A model generated the notes under the pieces. It saw only the letters and a program-made list of their open reading frames with translations, made no database searches and was not told the DNA's origin. Of a DNA stretch of 64,000 bases, positions 59,501-64,000 are shown piece by piece (the first letter of the stretch is position 1; each line of letters starts with the position of its first letter). The position numbers and the translations under genes are program-made. The DNA lies in NCBI GenBank assembly GCA_963969595.1, contig OZ018417.1, positions 8,496,501 to 8,560,500 of the forward strand, written 5' to 3'. Source of the DNA: Neckera pumila. Its lineage: Eukaryota > Streptophyta > Bryopsida > Hypnales > Neckeraceae.

Positions 59501-61309
59501 GTGATTACAAGCGAGAAGCAGCGAACCAAAAAAAGTTTCGTGAGTTGTTGAAGGACGATGAGGCTTTTTATGTACCACGTGTCTACGATGAGTTCTCTAA
59601 TACGCGGGTGCTGACAACCGAACTTGTTCCTGGTAATCTTCAACGGGTTCTTATGTTTAGTCATTTTTGCTTCCTAGCCCGTGCACTTTTGATTTTGACA
59701 GGATTTTTTTGTTCTCTTTATTTCAAGGGGAGACATTATAAGATTCGGTTCAAAATGTAGACAGTTACAGTACCCAATGATATGAGACATGAGGTAGCAG
59801 CAGTAGTAGCATGCTGGGGCCTATCATTTAAAAGAGTGATTTCCTTTCCCCTTGTAGAATTGTGACATGTGAATAGTGGCATAGTGGCATTCTAAGGTGG
59901 TTAAGTAGGGGTTTTGGCATTTTCAATCCGTGAGGATTTTTCCGAGGATTTTATAGAACGAGACATATGAAGATTATACATTTCTATTTGGGGTCAACTT
60001 GCGATTAGTCGCTTGTTTTATCTTTAGCGGTGCACATTATTGTTCGTGTTGCGCCTCTAATCAGTCGAATGTCAATTCCTTGCAGGTATTTCCATTGACC
60101 AAGTTCGAGAGTTGGATCAAGATGTCCGGAATCGAGTGAGCACAGAGTTGCTCAACCTCACACTGCGGGAGCTTTTTGATTTTCGGTTCATGCAGGCAAG
60201 TGTTTCAAAGACCAATCTCAGAGACAAACTACGAAGAGGAAGAGTCATGATTTCCCCTTTATTGATACCCAATTTTAAGTGGCTCTTGCTTGAAACAAGT
60301 GCAATCTTTATTTTGCTCTTGCACTCATACATATAAGTTTTACTTGGAGTTACAGACCGATCCAAATTGGAGCAATTTTCTATACGACGAAGGGAAAGGC
60401 AATATCAATCTTATCGACTTTGGGGCTGCTCGAGAGTACCCTAAGCGTTTTGTTGACAATTATTTGAAAATGGTGGGTCTCGTATTTTTTATTCCAATTG
60501 TTTTCTCCTGAAGCAGTTTTCATTTAATATCTTCTTTTGCTTGTCCCTTGGCGTGTCGGTTTCCCTTCGTTCTCACTTGCTAGTTCACTAGTCGTCACCT
60601 TAGGGTGTATTCGACCTAGTGAAAGTCAGAGCTTAACTTAAGTGCCTGGCCAAAAGTGTCTGCTTCCATTTCTATAGGAATTGAGATTAACTTCTTAGGA
60701 AGCTCAAGAAAGATAACAAAATGAACCAATAGAAGAAACCATACCCTAAATTTCTAACAATAACAGTTTGTTTTGAAAGTTACATAATTGATTATGAACT
60801 TCCTAAATAAATTGTTTATTTTTTAGCTTCGGCACTTAAGGATTCAAAAGTTAAGTTAGACGCAGTATAAAATGAGCTAAGAGTTGGTGAAAATGGTGCA
60901 GATTCTTGCGTGTGCAAACAAGGATCGGGAGCAGGTCATAAGGCAATCTATTGCATTAGGGTTTTTGACAGGGAAGGAGTCCAATATTATGCTCAACGCT
61001 CATGTGGAAGCCGCATTTGTAGTTGGCTTGCCATTTGCAAAACCAGGGGGGTTTGACTTCCGCACCACAAACTTGACACAGGAAGTTACCAAGCTTGGTG
61101 CGACGATGCTTAGATACAGACTGACAGCCCCACCAGATGAGGCATACAGTCTGCACAGAAAACTTTCCGGCTCGTTTCTGGCTTGTGTCAAGTTGGGTGC
61201 TGTTGTCCATTGCAGGGAAATGTTCCTGAAAGTGTACGATAACTATGATTTTTCTTCAGAAGATGAAGAGGCATCAAGCATAAGGAGAGTTGCTGGTTCG
61301 TCCTCCTAG
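56529..61309 (+). CDS. ABC1/UbiB atypical kinase of the COQ8 (ADCK3) clade
   Basis: Nine exons: 56529-57027, 57676-57778, 57934-58159, 58772-58924, 59182-59340, 59473-59632, 60086-60195, 60356-60472 and 60902-61309. They total 1935 nt, 644 aa. Intron 7 is GC-AG (ATGCAG|GCAAGT). Key elements: [20 protein letters not shown], the inhibitory KxGQ motif LKVGQM (Lys260-Gln263), [11 protein letters not shown] as nucleotide loop, VAMKVQYPG (Lys342), [26 protein letters not shown] (Asp472, Asn477) and metal-binding [11 protein letters not shown] (Asp491). TDPNWSNF replaces HADPHPGN of plastid ABC1Ks and marks the COQ8/ADCK3 group. The long N-terminus should target mitochondria. COQ8 proteins have ATPase activity and support the coenzyme Q biosynthetic complex at the inner membrane. 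An acidic tail SSEDEEASS precedes the stop. All catalytic residues are present. Confidence 0.95.
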
Positions 61310-61666
61310 GTTGTAGCATGTGGAGGTGCCTGCCTTTAGATTGATGAATGAGGAGACACCATTATTGTCATTGCATACAAGCAGGCCATCAGTCTGCAAC
61401 TGTGCATTGGTTGTTATGCCTCCTCTTTCCTTTAATCAGGTTCTGAGGTGCTTATTACTGTTGTAATACAGTGTACAGCATTTTACGTCCTTTCATAAAG
61501 AGGACCGAACCAGCTTCTTGTTGGTTGTGCACAGCAAGATTTTAGGCTGGAATAATACTTGCAAGGTGGTGACTTCCTTGAAATTCTTCATCTTTCCTTT
61601 TATAAGATTGCATTATCTTTGGTTTTGTGTAAGGAATAGAAGACAAGTCTTTTGTGTACTTCTCTA

Positions 61667-61815
61667 AGGTGAACTTCTGTAAGGCAATGACCTCTCTAAA
61701 GTGATGGACTATCAATTTCTTGGTCCAGCACTAGGCCCATCAAAGAAGTTCTTTGGGATTCTTGAGCATGGGGAAGTAATAGCCCGATCTTGGGGCTATT
61801 ACTTTAGAGAAGTTC
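61667..61815. mobile_element. Pogo/Emigrant-like MITE, degraded
   Basis: The right end, reverse-complemented, reads ATAGAACTTCTCTAAAGTAA, and the left side reads GAACTTCTGTAAGGCAATGA; both resemble CARTAGAACCTCTCTAA. An internal hairpin AAGTAATAGCCC...GGGGCTATTACTT lies at 61773-61804. Related to the element at 31172. Confidence 0.4.
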
Positions 61816-62245
61816 TATCTATCATACTACTAAAATCACAACGACCTCTATAATATCACAATTCAATTTTGAATAATATTATAGAAATTCAATTGCTTTT
61901 GTAATAGCCATAGGATACTTTCCACTATATATTATGTATTCTTTTTGTGAAATATTTGAAAATCAAATGGATACTTCTAAAAAATTTCAAAAAAACTTTT
62001 CAGACAACAAAACTATAGATAAATTCCATGTCTTTTTAAAATGTGATATTAAAGAATAAGGAAGCACCAACCGCTAGCGTTGCTCTACATATTCAAATGT
62101 GAAGATTCTACTTACATTGTTCACTTGATTAATTTATTCTTATTGCAATGTTTTCATCTCTGCAAAGGTTATTTTGTAAAAATTATGATATTAAGATTTT
62201 CTTTAATTACTTTATATTGCACTATATAAATTTTTCCAAAGAACA

Positions 62246-62793
62246 CTAGCAATTGGCGCTTGCTTTGCTACGCATTAAATATATTACTTTCATCAATTTT
62301 TCATGTGATAGAATGTAGATAAACAAAGTATGTATAATCTTTAAATGAAAATATTGACATCCTCATACAATATTCTTTAAAAAAATTTATATAGTGCAAT
62401 ACAAAGTAACTAAAGAAAATCTTTATATCATAATTTTATAAAATAACCTTTGCAAAGATGAAAATATTGCAATAAGAATAAATTAATCAAGTGAACAATG
62501 TAAGTAGAATCTTCACATTTGAATATGTAGAGCAACGCTAGCGGTTGGTGCTTCCTTATTCTTTAATATCACATTTTAAAAAGACATGGAATTTATCTAT
62601 AGTTTTGTTGTCTGAAAAGTTTTTTTGAAATTTTTTAGAAGTATCCATTTGATTTTCAAATATTTCACAAAAAGAATACATAATATATAGTGGAAAGTAT
62701 CCTATGGCTATTACAAAAGCAATTGAATTTCTATAATATTATTCAAAACTGAATTGTGATAATATAGAGGTCGTTGTAATTTTAGTAGTATGA
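62246..62793 (-). mobile_element. Non-autonomous Helitron inserted in its own relative
   Basis: Read on the minus strand it runs from TCATACTACTAAAATTACAA (62793) to GCGCCAATTGCTAG (62246). The host reads AAAGAACA|TTGTATGAGG across the insertion. The inserted copy's own matching internal sequence is AAAGAATATTGTATGAGG, so the insertion is clean between A and T with no target duplication. Confidence 0.88.
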
Positions 62794-62848
62794 TTGTATG
62801 AGGATGTCAGTATTTTCATTTAAAGATTATACATACTTTGTTTATAAA

Positions 62849-62951
62849 CACAAAATAGTGAAATTAGGTTGCCCCATACTAATTTCTCATATCTAACACT
62901 TTTAGACATAGTCAATTATAGTCTGGGGCAACCTAATTTCACTATTTTGTG
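62849..62951. mobile_element. 103-bp MITE with 28-bp perfect TIRs
   Basis: The ends CACAAAATAGTGAAATTAGG continuing to TTGCCCCA are perfectly inverted at the other end. Direct TAAA flanks at 62845-62848 and 62952-62955 may be a target duplication, or TA with extra identity. It is absent from the homologous position of the inserted Helitron copy (62246-62793), which gives an approximate empty site. Confidence 0.8.
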
Positions 62952-63031
62952 TAAATTCTATCACATGAAAAATTGACGAAAGTAATATATTTAATGCATA
63001 GCAAAGCAAGCACCAATTGCTAGTCATACTA

Positions 63032-63746
63032 TCATACTACTAAAATCACAACTCCCTCTGTAATATCACAAATACTACCATTAATAATAGAGGCTCATGC
63101 TTGCTATGCTATGCATTCATTGTATTACATATTAATAAAATTTTGATATATTTGAATAGATTGCATGATAGTGATTTCAATAAGTCTTTGAAATAATTAA
63201 TTTTAATATTTTGTAAAAATATTTTTAATCATGCATACATAAAAATAATATTTTCACACAATGTTATATTACAAAAATAGAGTAGTAGTTTGCAATCACC
63301 TCTATAATATTACTTTTACAGCTTTTGTAATTTCAAAATTCTATTGCTACTACCAAATGATTTCAGAAATTTATTTAATTGAAGCAATTTTGGATTTTAC
63401 AACAATTAAGTTGTTCATGAAGTTTTTGAAATGTACAAGTTTTTCTTTTCAATTCACCAAGTTTTTGGGTTGCCATTGTTTGTAATAATTGAATCAATTT
63501 TTGAATGCATTACATTAAATGTGTATGTTTTACAGTATTCACCATTGCATATATTTCATTCATCATTCAATAAATTTCTATTGTACATTTCAATATATGC
63601 TTACTTATAAACAAAATTATACAAAGATTTTAGTAATTTTTATTTGAAGATTTATTGAAATTTTTGTTCTGTATTTTATCTACTACATAAAAATTCTAAT
63701 AAAATTCTAATGATGAATGCGTAGCATAGTAAGCACCAACTGCTAG
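63032..63746 (+). mobile_element. Second non-autonomous Helitron, head to tail
   Basis: It starts TCATACTACTAAAATCACAA just 8 bp after the previous element and ends AAGCACCAACTGCTAG, flanked by A (63031) and T (63747). At 715 bp it is longer than its neighbour, and only the two termini are clearly alike. An inverted terminus-like piece (CATGCTTGCTATGCTATGCA) at about 63096 hints at an older nested insertion. No coding capacity. Confidence 0.7.
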
Positions 63747-64000
63747 TTGTAATTTGAAAGAGTAGTTATTTGGAGTTGGAATGAAACCAGAAATTGTCAG
63801 AATGTTCTTGCCTATTATAATGGATGTGAACTCTAGCTTGTACAATTCACTTAGTATAAGTTGAAAACTCCCATAACCATCTATGACCCATAATTGTCCG
63901 TGAATCCATTCCTAATAAGTAGACTTCTTTTAAAGTGTCTCTAAATGTACAATTAAACCATTCTCATATTTAATCCCTAAAGTTCCTTGGATATGTTCTC
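63747..64000. other. AT-rich window end
   Basis: No feature seen in the last 250 bp. Confidence 0.5.

Larger units (their letters stand above)
61822..63023 (+). mobile_element. Non-autonomous Helitron (host copy, interrupted)
   Basis: It starts TCATACTACTAAAATCACAA and ends AAGCACCAATTGCTAG, flanked by A (61821) and T (63024): the TC...CTRR ends and A^T target of Helitrons. It is interrupted by a reversed copy of the same family (62246-62793) and by a 103-bp MITE (62849-62951 plus 4 bp). Removing both leaves about 547 bp, equal to the 548 bp of the inserted copy. No Rep/helicase gene. The usual GC-rich hairpin before the 3' end is weak or absent. Confidence 0.8.

Noticed and set aside
61822..63023. 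A simple large foldback or inverted repeat transposon
   Set aside because: The order of arms is A-B-A'-B', not A-B-B'-A'; nested insertion of a reversed Helitron copy explains it exactly.

Overview
The window is nuclear DNA of a land plant, most likely a non-seed plant (moss or lycophyte-like). Every convincing gene is plant-type: an FLZ zinc finger, a long remorin, a plant O-fucosyltransferase, a plant-clade COQ8/ABC1K and plant TCAB1. Genes are moderately GC-rich and split by GT-AG introns of about 80-1000 bp, with one GC-AG intron. They sit in AT-rich DNA full of small non-autonomous DNA transposons. I saw no LTR retrotransposon, rRNA, intact tRNA or CRISPR. The species is not identified.

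Layout: 2.5-4.6 kb (minus) holds a 120-residue conserved plant protein of unknown function and, just upstream, a probable plastid-targeted membrane protein. 9.8-12.9 kb (plus) is an O-fucosyltransferase preceded by two decayed copies of its own first exon. 15.1-19.8 kb (plus) is a 9-exon remorin. 21.1-26.6 kb (minus) is a 13-exon TCAB1/WRAP53 telomerase/scaRNP protein. 27.9-29.6 kb (minus) is an alpha/beta-hydrolase. 33.2-35.1 kb carries a tandem array of exon-like units without a recognisable parent gene. 41.9-43.1 kb (plus) is an FLZ protein. 49.3-52.7 kb (minus) is a TraB-domain membrane protein with an acidic repeat region. 56.5-61.3 kb (plus) is the mitochondrial COQ8-type ABC1 kinase. 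61.7-63.8 kb is a transposon cluster with two Helitrons, one carrying an inverted copy of itself plus a small MITE.

The genes look like unrelated housekeeping and signalling genes and do not form a pathway. Two themes recur. First, nearly every gene has a degenerate tandem duplication (57 to 370 bp units) in its 5' leader or an intron. Second, the intergenic DNA contains several transposon families recognisable from termini alone: TTAA-ended elements, a TAA-flanked PIF/Harbinger-like MITE, TA-flanked Stowaway/pogo-like MITEs, and Helitrons with TC...CTAG ends in A^T targets. For seven of the nine gene models (all except the two at 2.5-4.6 kb), exons were joined by reading splice sites by hand, and the coding length summed to a multiple of three with family motifs crossing the junctions.
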